Notes: generated by a model not told the origin, from the sequence alone. Positions 33,690 to 44,883 are shown, numbered from the stretch's first letter. The stretch: DNA of 64,000 nt from Symbiodinium natans (GCA_905221605.1 CAJNDS010002220.1:90001-154000), one strand, 5' to 3'. Program-made: numbers and translations.

Positions 33690-33777
33690 CCGCAGCCCGG
33701 CCAAGGCGCGCGCGAGCGCGACCCGAGGCGACGAAGGCAGCAGCGCAAGACCATGACCAGTGACGTTGCAACCAAAG
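33690..33777 (+). CDS. Candidate exon, basic
   Basis: GC-rich, repeat-free stretch with an Arg-rich frame (GQGARERDPRRRRQQRKTMT then SDVATK). Splice sites not resolved. Confidence 0.3.
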
Positions 33778-33938
33778 TCAGGTTCAGGGCTTTCGGGTCT
33801 CTAAACCCTATTGTAAACCCTAAACCCTAAACCCTGACCTCATGCCTTTAGGGGGTTCGGGTTGAGGTTTTAAGGGCTTCGTGTCTAGGAAGACCAGGGG
33901 TTACCCTTGTGCCCTTCTTGGGTTCCGGCTGGCTCGTC

Positions 33939-34050
33939 TAGGGTTTAGGGTTTAGGGTTTAGGGTTTAGGGTTTAGGGTTTAGGGTTTAGGGTTTAGGGT
34001 TTAGGGTTTAGGGTTTAGGGTTTAGGGTTTAGGGTTTAGGGTTTAGGGTT
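33939..34050 (+). repeat. Perfect TTTAGGG telomeric array, 16 units
   Basis: Sixteen uninterrupted TTTAGGG units. Interstitial: unique sequence lies on both sides. Confidence 0.95.
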
Positions 34051-34248
34051 ATCGTATGAGGGTGTTGCTCAGGGGGTTCGAGCTCCAGGGTTGGGGGCTT
34101 CGGTATTCGGGTTACCCTAAACCCTAAACATTTATCGCTGCGAATCTTGGCGACTGGCATGTGAAGGGTTCATCCCATAGACTTTGGGAAACACAACCGT
34201 CCTAAACCCTGATCCACTGCAACTCAAAAAAGAGCCCTAAACCCTGAG

Positions 34249-34315
34249 CCCTAAACCCTAAACCCTAAACCCTAAACCCTAAACCCTAAACCCTAAACCC
34301 TAAACCCTAAACCCT
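34249..34315 (-). repeat. CCCTAAA telomeric array, opposite orientation
   Basis: Nine to ten perfect CCCTAAA units, inverted relative to the array that ends at 34050. Ends exactly where the exon candidate at 34316 begins. Confidence 0.95.
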
Positions 34316-34415
34316 GTGGGCGCCACCCGGTGCTTGGCCAGGCTTCCGAGAGCAAAGGGCGCCCGGCAGAGAAAGAGCAGCAGCCTGGGCATGGTCCATG
34401 ACATGTCGGGTTGAT
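34316..34415 (+). CDS. Candidate terminal exon between telomeric arrays
   Basis: Directly follows a CCCTAAA array. Reads GATRCLARLPRAKGARQRKS then SSLGMVHDMSG and TGA. Family unknown. Confidence 0.35.
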
Positions 34416-34681
34416 GGAGGATTTAGAGGGTCTCATAGGGCGTTAAAGGGCTTTGTAGGGTTTTATCGTGTCTTATAGGGTTTTCTATGGTTTATAGGGT
34501 TTTGTAGGGTTTGATAGCGTTTAACAGGGTTTTCTGGGGTTTTAGAGGGTGAGCTTTAGGGTCTGATGGCCAAGGCCAAGGCTTAGACCAAGAGGGGTAC
34601 CTGTCGAGGCCTACGTTCCCAAGTCAATTTCGCTCGGTTTACATGGCCAGTCCATAGAGACCCTGTGGGCTGTGCAGGTTC

Positions 34682-34795
34682 ACATGGGTATTTCCTAAAA
34701 TATGTGTACCCCTTATACCCCAAATAGACTAGAATCCCCTTAAAGAGACCCCCAAAAAGGGCACCCACTATTTTTGGAAAGCCCCACATGGGGCT
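34682..34795. mobile_element. Inverted-repeat element, family 2 (best copy)
   Basis: Left CACATGGGTATTTCC...TACCCC and right GGGTGCCC-type complement (GGCACCC...TTTTTGGAAAGCCCCACATG) are imperfect inverted repeats about 30 nt long. The centre is CCCCAAATAGACTAGAATCC. Related pieces occur at 10385, 17948, 19240 and 5382. Confidence 0.65.
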
Positions 34796-35467
34796 TGGAC
34801 ATGGTCAGTTCTTTGCCTCAAGTTTCAAGGGTTCCCTCGACCCTTAAATCCTAAATCCTAAACCCTATCCCCTGTAAGCCCACAAAGGAACTGCAATGTA
34901 GAGAACTGGATACACGAAGGAAAGGCATCTGAGGGTTCGAACATCTGAGCACGACTTTTTTTGTAGGGTCCGTGCAGTTCGGGCTCGGGGCATCTAAGGT
35001 TTAGTTAGGGATTTGGGATGAAAAGGTTCAGGGTTTAGATGTCTGAGATGTAGGATCCGTTTTTAGGGTTCTACACCCGCCCCAGACCCAAATCATCGAC
35101 CGACCGGCCTGGCGAAGTCGCGACTCTTTAAAATTAACACCCCGCAACCGCTGGGTTCAGGAGACGTAGCACTTTGTGGGTCTTAGTAGGGCACTAGACA
35201 CCCCTTAAAGGGATGCATGATATGTGTGGGTGCCCTATTTTCTCCAGGAACTAGTAAGTTTTAAGGGGAACACCGCAGGCCCTCGCATCTACAAGCTTTA
35301 GTGCAACATATCCCAGGAGCCTGAGCACAAATAACATCACAAAGAAAAAACATGATTCTGTTCTTGTGTTCGTGTACCCTATATCCCCCCTATACCCTGA
35401 GCCTTAAACCCTAAACACTAAACCCCCTAAAATTTAAGCCCTAAGACCGCCTAAGCTGAGGTCTTCG

Positions 35468-35530
35468 GCGCGCGCAGAGCCGACCGCGGCAGTGGAGGCC
35501 GTGGTCGGCGTAGGGCGGCTCTCACTCCCT
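35468..35530 (+). CDS. Candidate exon
   Basis: CGCAG acceptor, frame EPTAAVEAVVGVGRLSLP. Short and GC-rich; low weight. Confidence 0.3.
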
Positions 35531-35539
35531 AGTATTTGC

Positions 35540-37380
35540 TGAAGAACCCCCAAAGAATAAGAATGCTCTTCCACATAATATGGGTAACATGGGGATTGTT
35601 CCTTTTGTTTTTTTTTTTTTTTTTTTGGGGGGGGGGGGGGGGTTCTTAAGCAAATAGTAGTTTGAGGGGTCTCAGCACTTCAGCAGTACTTGTCTTGCTC
35701 GCCCAGTCGTGCCCTTTTGCCCTTTTTGGGTGCTCTCATGCTTGAGTGGGGTTTGGTGAGCCCTAGACCCCAAACATCCTGAGAATCCCAAACCCCAGCC
35801 CCTGAACCCACCGTCGCCACATACTAGAAAGGCCTGAATTCACCAGAGTGGGTACTTGCGGTCGCCAGTATCAGGGTTTAGGGCTAAGGTTAACCCCACT
35901 CGAGGAAGACTGTCCTACAGTACGTCTTTCTTTTCATATATTGGCCAACTTATAAGTGCATCTGAACCTGCCTGAAACCCTTCCAAAAAGCTTTCTAAGT
36001 GTAGGCAAGAGGTACCAACTCCCTGGACGCCAAATCCCTCCAAGTCTTGTAGGGCCCTTGTTTTTTTTAGTTTTAATTTGCCGGGGGAGGGGGCACTCAA
36101 CCCAGAACCCTGCACCTTAGATGCTGCGATGCTGCAGGAAGTTCGCCACCAGCCGATCCACTTCCCAGGCCCGGAAGTCAAGGGTGTAGGGTTTTGTTGG
36201 GTTCCCTGAAACCGTGCTTGAACACATTTTGTGTCTCAAGTTGGTTCCAGTTTGGCGTTTACTGGCATTTTGGTAGGGGTTAAGGTTTGGGGATCTTTTG
36301 GAGGTCCCGTGTTAAGGCCTCGGGATCTTTCGGAGGGTTTATTTTTCTTCGGGAGCCTTGGAGGTTTTTTTTGGATCAGAGCCACGGTTGCAAAGCTAAG
36401 CGAAAGCCCTTTGTAAGCCCATGCTGTTGCCCTTATAAGCCCCCATACCTATAAGCCCGCATGACTTTTTTTATCTCTCATGGACCCTTATGATCCTCCG
36501 AGAACGTCCCAACGCCCTCAGGAAAGCATCCTGCAACCTAGATCATTTCCCGAAAGCCCAAAAGTGAGGGTTCTGGGACTTATGGCTTTAGGGCGTTAGG
36601 GTTTGACTTTGGGTATGGGAAAAAATCTACAAGAAAAAAGCCCCTCAACCTTAAAACTCTCGTAGCTTGGAGGCGGAGATCCTCTTGCCAAGTTGGCTCC
36701 CAGCCAGCCCCCAGGCGCCGGGTTGTCCCCCCCCCCCCTTTACAGTGAATGGGCAGCTCGCTGATTTGGGTTTCTTCTTTGGGCCCCTATACCCGATAAG
36801 CACTCTTCTACTAGGTGTGGGAGGGTTCAACGTGGGTTTAGCGCTTGGGCTGTAGCTGTAGAAATAATGAAAGCGTTTGGTAAGACAGGAGTTTAGATGT
36901 AGGTCTACGGCTGAGTCATCATATTTCGATTCCGAGATTCGTTGTAGAGCCAGTGAGAAGCCGATACCAGAGACTTGTCTCCGGGACCATTCGTTTCTTT
37001 CAGCAGGGTGGCTAGGTGCTTCTGGCTGCAAGGTCATGGGAAAGTGACGATATTGCTTCAAACAAGAACTGCTTCAAAACCAGATCTCTGGGGCCTGTAG
37101 CCAAATTTACGAGGACCTTTGGTGGTAGGGGCCGAGAACACCCGTTCTTTTTTCCCAGGCCTAAGCCCTCTGTCCTGAACCCCAAACGCTTAGACCCCAC
37201 CCCCAGGCCGCTGTCACTTATACCCCACCCCCCCCTCCCTTTCTTCAAAAAAGCAACCCAAAAGCCCTCAAAAAGCCCGTGGGGGACCTAAACCTTCTAG
37301 GCTCCAAATCCCAATAAACCCTAAACCCCAAACCCTAAACCCTAAACCCTAAATTCTAAGCCCAGCCCTAAGACCCTGAA
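35540..37380. other. Mixed stretch, no supported gene
   Basis: A T-tract then G-tract near 35604-35642, a C-tract near 36727, and repeat-poor sequence at 36850-37140 open in several frames on both strands. Coding there is possible but strand and frame are undecided. Confidence 0.4.
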
Positions 37381-37394
37381 CTCCATGCACGCAG

Positions 37395-37446
37395 AAGCTG
37401 CGAAGCCGGCCCCGCAGCCGAAGAAGAAGAAGCTGGGGCGCCTCAG
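37395..37446 (+). CDS. Candidate exon, Lys-rich
   Basis: CGCAG acceptor, frame AAKPAPQPKKKKLGRLR, ending at CTCAG|GGG. The basic run could be a nuclear localisation signal (inference). Confidence 0.4.
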
Positions 37447-37497
37447 GGGTTCGAGGTTTTGGGGTTCAGGGTTTCGGGTTTAGGATTTGGGTTAGGG

Positions 37498-37539
37498 TTT
37501 AGGCTTTAGGCTTTAGGCTTTAGGCTTTAGGGTTTAGGG
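37498..37539 (+). repeat. Variant heptamer array TTTAGGC
   Basis: Four to five TTTAGGC units inside ordinary TTTAGGG sequence, a locally homogenised variant. Confidence 0.85.
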
Positions 37540-38133
37540 TTCAGGTTTCGTGGTTTCGGGGCTTGGGGTTTTCTGGGGTTTGCGGGTTTGGCGGGGTTCA
37601 AGGGGTTTTAGGGTGTTAGAGTTTGGGCTGTGGGGTTGATAGGGGCTTGGGGGATTAGGGTTTGGGGCCGTTGTAACTGAGATCATGTCAGAAGTTACCT
37701 AGATTGTGAAGAGGGGGGGCTTTGTTCTTTCTTGGGGCGCAGGAGGTGTCCCAGCTTCGTAAAGCCAGTCCATACAAAATAGGGTTTAGGGGGTTCAGGA
37801 ATTTCAGGTTAAGTGCGGGGCGACTCTTTTTTTCAGGTATTTGGCGTTTGGACGGTTTAGACGGTTTAGGGGTTGACGGTCGAGCGGCAGCAGCCGCAGG
37901 GTTTGGGGCTTTAGGGGGATTTAGGGGTTTCAGGGCTTAGTTACTGCAGGGTTTGCAGGCGTGCGCAGGGATTTTAGGCTTACGTTTACCAAGCTGAAGC
38001 TTCTCCCCTAGGCATTTGAACGCTGAAACCTCATCCGCTAGGCCCAGATTGCGGTGCGGATCCCGTTGATGAAGTGCCATGTAGGAGTACGTGCTCAAGC
38101 AAAGGCAAAGTCTTGAAGAGGTCATAGTTCGCC

Positions 38134-39114
38134 ATGGCCAGCTGGCTGTCCGTTCTGCTAGGTGCTGCGGTGTTGACCACTGGGCAGTCTTGCAGATGCG
38201 TGCCAGACTACATACCGCAAGACGAAGCCTTCGCCTCTCCAGCACAAGCGCTCTCCAAGGAGCCCTTTGTTTTCGCAGGGAAAGTTATCTCCGTCCGCCC
38301 CGCCGACAACATGCCAGAAGCGAAGTCCGAGTACTGCGCGTTGCCCCCGAAGCTGACAGGTGAGAGCGATCATTGGGGAAATCCATGCCAGGAAAGCTTC
38401 TCGGGCTACTTCGAGCATTGGAATGAGTGTGGTCGAATTCATACTGCGGAAGTGCTCGTCACTCACGGACTGAAAGGCATCAAGGCGGGCGAAACCTTCA
38501 AGTACAACTGCACCCGGGCGAGCTGCGGCGATTGCAGTCCACCCTGTCCTGAGGTGGGCCACGAGCTCCTGGACGGGACCCGCGCAGGTGGCCCCAGCTC
38601 CATGTGCAGCTCCAAGCGCTGCGGCCTCCGTGCTTCGAGCAAAGCCCGCTGCCAGCACCTCCTCGAGGAGTTGCAGCTGGAGAGGCCCTTCCAGAGCCAG
38701 AGGTTCCAGGTCCCCCTCCCTGTGGCCTTCTCCACCCTGACGGCCAACTCTTTCTTCCGCAGCCAACTCTTGGGCTCGCTGGTCCGGGATGTTTCAAGTG
38801 CTCTCCAGCTCTCCGAGTTCGACGCCATGTCCGCAAACCTTCTGGAGGACCAGCACCGAACCGTGCCTGTGATGCCTGCGGCCACTGTTCCATCCTCAAT
38901 CTTCGAGCTCATCTTCCACATGCCGCGGCAGGAGGACTTGGATGCAGTCGAGTCGCAACTCCGAGACCTGCTCAGCAAGCCCTTCATCTGGAAAGGGGGA
39001 TCCGAGGTCGTGAAGCAATTCTGCCTCAGCCAGCCGTGCCCCCAGTGCCAGACCACCTGCGTGGAGCCGTCCCTCACTTCCTTGGTGAGCTTGGGGTCGC
39101 CCATTTTCGCCTAA
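38134..39114 (+). CDS. Secreted cysteine-rich protein with TIMP/NTR-like N-terminus, single exon
   Basis: Intact 326-residue frame, ATG 38134 to TAA 39112-39114. The first 18 residues form a signal peptide (LSVLLGAAVLTTGQ). The mature start is SCRCVP followed by PQDEAFA and FVFAGKVISV. This matches the C-x-C start, PQ-AF stretch and first OB-fold strand of tissue inhibitor of metalloproteinase/netrin-like (NTR) modules. A second strand-like stretch (TAEVLVTHGLKGIKAGE) and further cysteines (YNCTRASCGDCSPPC) fit the same fold. Residues about 205-305 alternate hydrophobic helix and strand in a way seen in other secreted dinoflagellate proteins (SQLLGSLVRDVSSALQLS, later SSIFELIFHM). The last 25 residues carry four more cysteines. 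Protease inhibition is only one of several NTR roles, so function is inference. A long minus-strand frame over the gene is a shadow. Confidence 0.9.
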   Translation: MASWLSVLLGAAVLTTGQSCRCVPDYIPQDEAFASPAQALSKEPFVFAGKVISVRPADNMPEAKSEYCALPPKLTGESDHWGNPCQESFSGYFEHWNECGRIHTAEVLVTHGLKGIKAGETFKYNCTRASCGDCSPPCPEVGHELLDGTRAGGPSSMCSSKRCGLRASSKARCQHLLEELQLERPFQSQRFQVPLPVAFSTLTANSFFRSQLLGSLVRDVSSALQLSEFDAMSANLLEDQHRTVPVMPAATVPSSIFELIFHMPRQEDLDAVESQLRDLLSKPFIWKGGSEVVKQFCLSQPCPQCQTTCVEPSLTSLVSLGSPIFA

Positions 39115-39505
39115 AGGAGGCGTGATTCTAAAACAAACGTACTGAAACATGGGAAGAGCCCCCCCCCACCCCCCACCACTACTTTTTCATACTAAGAGGG
39201 GTCAAAAAAGTAATGGTTTTGTCCTTGCAGTTGCAGTGATGGCAAGGGGCGATTCCACAGGTTTCTGCAAAATGTGCAGCAATAGCGGGGAAAGGCACCC
39301 CAAAGATGTTATTACCATGGTCTGACTCCCAGTTTGGTACAAGCTGCCCCGCCCGTGTACAGCCGGGCGTGCGGGCCGCGTGCCTACAGGTCCCCACTTG
39401 TGCAACGAACAGCTTTGTGTGAGCTTGGCAGGGACACGGTTACCGATGTCCCCATGTCCCAGACCTTATCAGGGTTGAAGTTAATCTTAGTAATAGAAGA
39501 AACCT

Positions 39506-39585
39506 TTAACCTTTTGGGGTAGTCTAATCCCTATAAAATCCCGAAGGTTAACCTTTAATTCCTCAGGTTGCTGGACAACTAAGGA
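39506..39585. repeat. Dispersed repeat family 4, copy A
   Basis: Contains ACCTTTAACCTTTTGGGG, CTAATCCCTATAAAATCCC and GACCTTTAATTCC-type end (here AACCTTTAATTCCTCAGG). It is an imperfect palindrome centred on the CTATAAAATCC block and is repeated at 45812. Confidence 0.7.
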
Positions 39586-39589
39586 ATAG

Positions 39590-39950
39590 TGGAGCTCGTT
39601 TATCCATGTTACTATTCAGAGATCCCCAGAATCGGCTACCTACCAGTGAAAAACTGTGTGCACACTATTCCATTGTAATCCCCATGATCATATGATAGTA
39701 TTTTATACTATCATCCTTTACTATTCTCTATTCAGATAATGTTGTAACTATGGTATTATAAGTGATAAGCACACATAATTTTTATTTATAATTCTATTTA
39801 TATTTATATTGATACTGACAGTTATATTTACATTTATATGTATATTTTTACATGTATATTTATATATGTATATTATGTGTTTCAGTATACGCATACGTAC
39901 TTAGAAGCATATAATCATATGAGTACATAGTTCCTTCTCTTAGCACCGCA
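39590..39950. other. AT-rich intergenic block
   Basis: Downstream of the NTR-like gene. About 70 percent A+T with a perfect-looking hairpin at 39694-39714 (TGATAGTATTTTATACTATCA). No coding sequence seen. Confidence 0.7.
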
Positions 39951-40326
39951 TGGCATGAGCTTGTTTCGTTCGCACCTGCCGCGTGATATTTCTGTGCCCA
40001 CAAACCCACCAAAAACAACAACCTCAGGGCACTTCAACCCTAGAAAGAAAGTTCAATGCACCGGCCCTTTCTGGTACACAAAGCTCTGGTCCCCGCCCCC
40101 CCCCCCCCCCCCCCCCGGCCCCAAAAGAAAATCAAACAATAAAAAAGGGGCCCCATCGGAATCCTAAACCCCATGTACGAGCTCCAGAGCCCTCATCCGC
40201 CTAAGGAAGGCACCCGAAAGCGTGCTTGGCTTAGCGGCATCCCTGCCGCGACTTCGGCTGAGAGCGTACCCTTTGAATTGCAGAATGCACTAAGCCCTTT
40301 ACCCTAAACCCTAAACCCTAAAGGGC

Positions 40327-40482
40327 ATGCATGGAGGCGTATTCCTTCATTGATTGGTCCACGAAAAAACACACGTGGAGCATGCTGACTCGCTCATGTG
40401 GGATGTGAGATTCAAAACCTGGCCTGGAAAGATACGGTGAGGCCACCCTGGAAATGCGCATCAAGCCTCCGAGGAATGCTTG
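40327..40482 (+). CDS. Candidate coding stretch, frame breaks
   Basis: Repeat-free. One frame gives HVEHADSLMWDVRFKTWPGK; the next frame gives YGEATLEMRIKPPRNA and TGA. The change of frame between them could be a short GT-AG-like intron or a frameshift. An alternative start reads MEAYSFIDWSTKKHTWSML. Confidence 0.4.
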
Positions 40483-40868
40483 AGTTTAGTTAGGGTTCGA
40501 GTTCATTCTCGCTTGTTTGGGGCCCAAGTTGGAGTACAGAGTGGCGGCCGAACTGTAACCCCCTCAAGCCTTGAACGTAAAAACACGGAGATGCGCCAAC
40601 GCCCAAAACCTCCCGAGCCCTCAACCCTAAAACTTCCTACAGTCTCAAAGCCTTACTCGAACCCCTCAGGCGCCCAGTAGCACCCTTCTTCCTTCTTAGA
40701 GCAGGGATCCCTTGCGAGAAAAGTTAATGGATCCCTTGTCACTTGCTCAAGCAAAAAAGGGGCACCTTGTTGTCTGCCACTTGCTGGGGCAGGCGAGACT
40801 TCATCCACAACACCCCAAGCTCCCAAAACAAAACCCTAAACCACTCCCCCACAGCCCGTGAAGGCTCT

Positions 40869-40988
40869 GTAATCAGATAGATACAAACCTTCAAGCCAGC
40901 AGCGAAAACCCTCATCCTTCAGCCCTACTGTAATCAGATAGATACAAACCTTCAAGCCAGCAGCGAAAACCCTCATCCTTCAGCCCTA
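40869..40988. repeat. Exact 60-bp tandem duplication
   Basis: 40869-40928 and 40929-40988 are the same 60 bases apart from the last base (both start TGTAATCAGATAGATACAAA), so the duplication is very recent or an assembly artefact. Confidence 0.95.
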
Positions 40989-41624
40989 AAGCCACCTTGA
41001 AACACCCGCAGCCAGGCCCCTCCAGACCAGCTGCAAAAGCCTGGACCAGTGACTGCCGGCTTGCCAAGAAGGGGAAAACCCTCAGCTTGGGGAGCGGGGG
41101 GGGGTTTAGATGTCCTTGGGATTGCTTCAGGGTTTAGTAGGGCTTACGGGAGTTAGGGCCTAGGTAAGTTAAGGTTCAGGATTTGGGGCTGGCTTGGGAG
41201 AGGACGGATGGGTTGTTCTTGGCAAGCAGGGTTTAGGGAAAGACCCCCTGTAGGTTTGCAGAACATTGATATGTGTGGGTGGGGCGGGAGGCTCCTCTTG
41301 TAGGTGCCCTCTCTCAGCTACTAGGACTTCTTATGGAGGCAGGGTCAGCCAAAACGGGACCCTACGACAACAACCCGCAAGCTCTGAACTCTTCACCCTC
41401 AGCCCGCATTAGGGTTCAGACTCTTGGCCCGGAATTTTCAGGAAGCAAACCTTTCGAGCCTAGTTCCTAAGCCCAAAGCCCTAACCCATGAGCAGGTTAC
41501 TTTGGTCCTACACCAATCATCAAAGACACCCCAAGCCCAGAACCCTGAACCCAAAATCCCCAACCCCTGAACCAAACCCTTATAAACGCCAAACCCAAAA
41601 CCCCCAAAGCCCCAAAAGACCTTT

Positions 41625-41695
41625 GAGGTCTTCGGCGCCACCGCGCGCCCTGGCCCCGTCACTTTGCTGGCTCCGCCACCGAGGTCCCGAAGCCA
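41625..41695 (+). CDS. Candidate exon, Ala/Pro-rich gene
   Basis: Reads EVFGATARPGPVTLLAPPPR then SRSQ, followed by TTTAGGG repeats. Two further Ala/Pro-rich open stretches follow at 42308 and 42684, which suggests one gene. Confidence 0.4.
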
Positions 41696-42229
41696 GGGGG
41701 AGCAGGGGCTTAGGGATTGGGGCTTAGGGTTTAGGGGTTTAGGGGTTTCGGGTTTAGGGTCAGGGTTCGTAAGGGTCTCGGAGATCAGCTGTCTCAACCC
41801 TTTATGGGGTCGAGCCCTGGCAGCAGTCATAGGCCCTCAACCCTATAGACGACCACCGGATGACCCAACTGGTGACCCAAAAAACCCTAAGCCCTAGACA
41901 GCTTAACCCTAAACCCACCGATGCTGGCGTGGTCCACACTGCAATCCCCCAACAAAACCACTCAAAGCCTCCCCAAAGCGTTTGGCCCAGAGCCCACACC
42001 CTGAATCCTAAAGACCCCAAATACCCCAAATACCCTAGACCCTAAACCCGAACCCCGAACACCCCATACCCCAAATCCTAAACCCTAAACCGCAAATACT
42101 TCACACCCCTAAACCCCATATCCATACACCCCATATACGCCATTCCCTAAACCCTACACTCGAAACCCCCTAAACCCCCCCTAAACCCCCTAAACCCCCC
42201 TAAACCCCTGAAACCCCAAATATCCTACA

Positions 42230-42288
42230 CCCTAAACCCTAAACCCTAAACCCTAAACCCTAAACCCTAAACCCTAAACCCTAAACCC
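42230..42288 (-). repeat. CCCTAAA telomeric array
   Basis: About eight perfect units followed by CCCCCCAAA variants. Lies between two Ala/Pro-rich exon candidates. Confidence 0.95.
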
Positions 42289-42307
42289 CCCAAACCCCCC
42301 AAACCCC

Positions 42308-42386
42308 CCGACCGAAGCAAGGCCTGCGCCCGAGCCTTTGGCCGCCCCGGCGGCCGGGCCTTCGGCCCCAGCGGCTGGGCTTTGGA
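42308..42386 (+). CDS. Candidate exon, Ala/Pro-rich gene
   Basis: Reads EARPAPEPLAAPAAGPSAPA then AGLW, directly after a CCCTAAA array. Low-complexity, so coding rests on the matching neighbour at 42684. Confidence 0.35.
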
Positions 42387-42452
42387 AGTTTGGGGGGCTT
42401 TAGGGAGGTTAGGGTTTAGGCTTTGGGGTTTAGGGGGTTTGGGGCCTTTAGG

Positions 42453-42509
42453 GTTTAGGGAGTTTAGGAGTTTAGGGAGTTTAGGGAGTTTAGGGAGTTT
42501 AGGGAGTTT
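42453..42509 (+). repeat. Variant array TTTAGGGAG(T)
   Basis: Six roughly 10-bp units TTTAGGGAGT derived from the heptamer. Confidence 0.85.
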
Positions 42510-42683
42510 GGTTTTGCTTCTTGTTTACTTCTGGGCTCCCAGTCTGTTACAGTTAGATCTAAACCCTACATTCTCTTAACAGCAGGTCTGTGTTACCAGA
42601 AACTATTCTCCTAAACCCTAAAGATCCTACGCCCACCGAAGTCCCGAACCCTTCCAACCTTGTTTCCCGGTGTTATTGAAAAG

Positions 42684-42767
42684 TCCAGGTGGTGGCGGCC
42701 CCGGCCGCCCCGGCCGCCCCCGCCGCCGCGCCTCCGGTCTTGGATTGGATCTGCGAGGCATTGTGTT
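42684..42767 (+). CDS. Candidate exon, Ala/Pro-rich gene
   Basis: Reads VQVVAAPAAPAAPAAAPPVL then DWICEALCW. The Ala/Pro run matches the open stretch at 42308. Ordinary residues at the end favour a real exon. Confidence 0.4.
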
Positions 42768-43068
42768 GGTTTTAGGGGTGTTGTCGAGGTCTTCTGGGAT
42801 TAAATATCAATGTGTCTAGGGCACTTAAGGATTCAACGGGCCAAGGGTCAAGGGTTGTCTAGGGCCTTTTTGGGTTTTTTTGCTTCTTAACGGGTTTTGT
42901 AAAGGGTTTGTGTTAGGCTTTTGGACGATTCGTGATGTTTGGGCTTTTCAGGGCTTTAGGGGGGTTTGGAAGTTAGGATCGGCTTTGGAGTTTATTGTTA
43001 GCTAGGTCTTGGAGACTTGTGCTTATACTTACTGTAGCTAAGCAAGAACGGAGAGCGAGAAAGCTAGC

Positions 43069-43161
43069 ATGCCGAACCATGCACCGCAAAAGCTACTGCC
43101 CCACTCGCAAGCAAAGCAGGCGCATAATCTATGGAGCTTCTTGACAAATCCACAGTAAGCA
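43069..43161 (+). CDS. Candidate exon or short ORF with PNHAPQ motif
   Basis: Reads MPNHAPQKLLPHSQAKQAHN then LWSFLTNPQ before TAA. The MPNHAPQ peptide recurs at 63705 with DNA differences only at third codon positions, which suggests selection on protein. Family unknown. Confidence 0.35.
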
Positions 43162-43286
43162 ACTGACTGGTCAAGAGGCTTTAAATAGGAGAGAAACATT
43201 TTCAGAAGATTTCAAAGCCCAACCTGGATTGCCTAGAGTGTGGTCTCGTACAATAAAGAATACTCTGTTATTTTTGCTCAGGGTTT

Positions 43287-43382
43287 CAGCACGTCCAGTA
43301 AGCCGCATTGAGCAAGAAGGAGCACTGTACCTTTTTCAGGTTACTGGTTCTGCTATAGAGTAAAGTTCGGGGTCTACTTGAG
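43287..43382 (+). CDS. Candidate terminal exon
   Basis: After TTTCAG the frame reads ARPVSRIEQEGALYLFQ. It then either splices at CAG|GTTACT or runs on as VTGSAIE to TAA. Family unknown. Confidence 0.4.
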
Positions 43383-43845
43383 GGTTTACCTAGAGTAACC
43401 CTGAACGTTGCAAAGGAGAAACTATGCCCAAGATTTAAAGCACTCATCCCTCTTGAAAGTGTACACAGATTGCTGTTTGGGCTGCTCGGGTTTTCTGCTC
43501 TCAGCCCCCCGAACCCTAAGCCCTGGCTGCTAGTCATTGACTCTCCTCCCATCTTGACTTAGTGAACCTCAGTTCTTTCACACTCCGCATACAACTCTAA
43601 GGGCATGAAGGGTATATGGGCAGAGGCCATCATAGGCTCATGCTCATATGATTCCCAGAGGTCGGTGAAAGTAGGCAAACTTCCGCCAGGAGAATGGCAT
43701 GCGCACACGATCTTGATGAAACCTTAATCCCTATAGACCCCAAACCTAAGACTGGACTTTTTTCCAGTAAGCCGAAGCCTACTGAGAGCCTGCACCCTAG
43801 CAGCCAACCCCCAAACCCAAATCCGGTTGTTGGCCTTCTGGAGGT

Positions 43846-43917
43846 TTGCATGCGGAAGTTCTCTTCAGAAGAGGCTCTCCGAACCTCGGCGGCAGTACCA
43901 CGATGGCTGAGAGTTTT
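43846..43917 (+). CDS. Candidate exon
   Basis: Reads VCMRKFSSEEALRTSAAVPR then WLR before TTTTAGGG. Protein-like; boundaries uncertain. Confidence 0.35.
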
Positions 43918-44883
43918 AGGGGTCCTAACTAGGGCTTAAGGGAAGGTTGAGATTTTAGGAGGCAGGGTTCCAGGATTTTGTTCGTTTCTGCGCGGTTCCG
44001 TCTTTTCGATGCTCCGACGACCCCACGGTCCCCCACAAAGACAAATCCTAAGTCCCGTGTCGCGCCTCCGAACCACACCATCAGCCCTCAACCCTGAACC
44101 CATGTGTTCCTGGGCCCAATAAATATAGCTACAAGGGAGTTCCTCATCAAGAACGACCCCCAATCAACTTATAGACATTTGGGGAGGACTGGGGGGTGAA
44201 ACAAGGGTTTGTTTCTGATTCGTCCCCTTTTTCCCGAACCTTTATGCCTCAAACCCTAACACCCAAACTCCAGACCCTAAACTCCGAACTCTATAAACCC
44301 CGAACCTCAAGCCCTTTTAGACCTACACACCCCGACTCTGAACCCTGACCCCCTAAAACCCCAAACCCCTTGTACCCAAAAACCCTAAGCCACGAATCCT
44401 GCGGTGGTGGGGTGTCCCTTCGAAACAAGGCAGACATGAGCAGCTGTCGGATCTGTGCCACATCCACGTTTCTAGGATGCCGTTTTTTTCTTTTATGGTT
44501 GTGTAGAGGTTTCATGGGGTTGCGGGGCTTAGCGCGGCTAAGGGTGGGTGAGGAAGAGTCTAGTGTGGGTTCAGGGACACAGGGATCCTAGCCAGGGTTG
44601 AGCGGTTCAGTAGTGGGATCAAGTCCAAAACCCTTTTGTCTTAGCTTGCTGCTGAACCTAGTCTCTGTCAGAGCAGGGGTAGAGGGGCTCTGTTGGGCTT
44701 TGGGGGCTGCGTGGTACCCTAAATTGCCTAAACCCCGAACCCCGCACTGCGGCTTAGGGGTTTGGTGCCGAGGGCTTGGCATTTGGTGAAGGGGCTTTGG
44801 GACTTTGTTCAGAGTTTCGGGCCTGCTGGTAAAGGGTTTGCTCTGTCTCCTCGTGGGCTCATGATGCAGACCCCAAACCCAAA

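Noticed and set aside
33939-34050. True chromosome end
   Set aside because: The telomeric arrays are internal, short, in both orientations and flanked by unique sequence, so they are interstitial.
38158-39104. Minus-strand frames of 200-213 residues
   Set aside because: Shadows of the NTR-like gene on the + strand, which has signal peptide, cysteine motif and correct stop.
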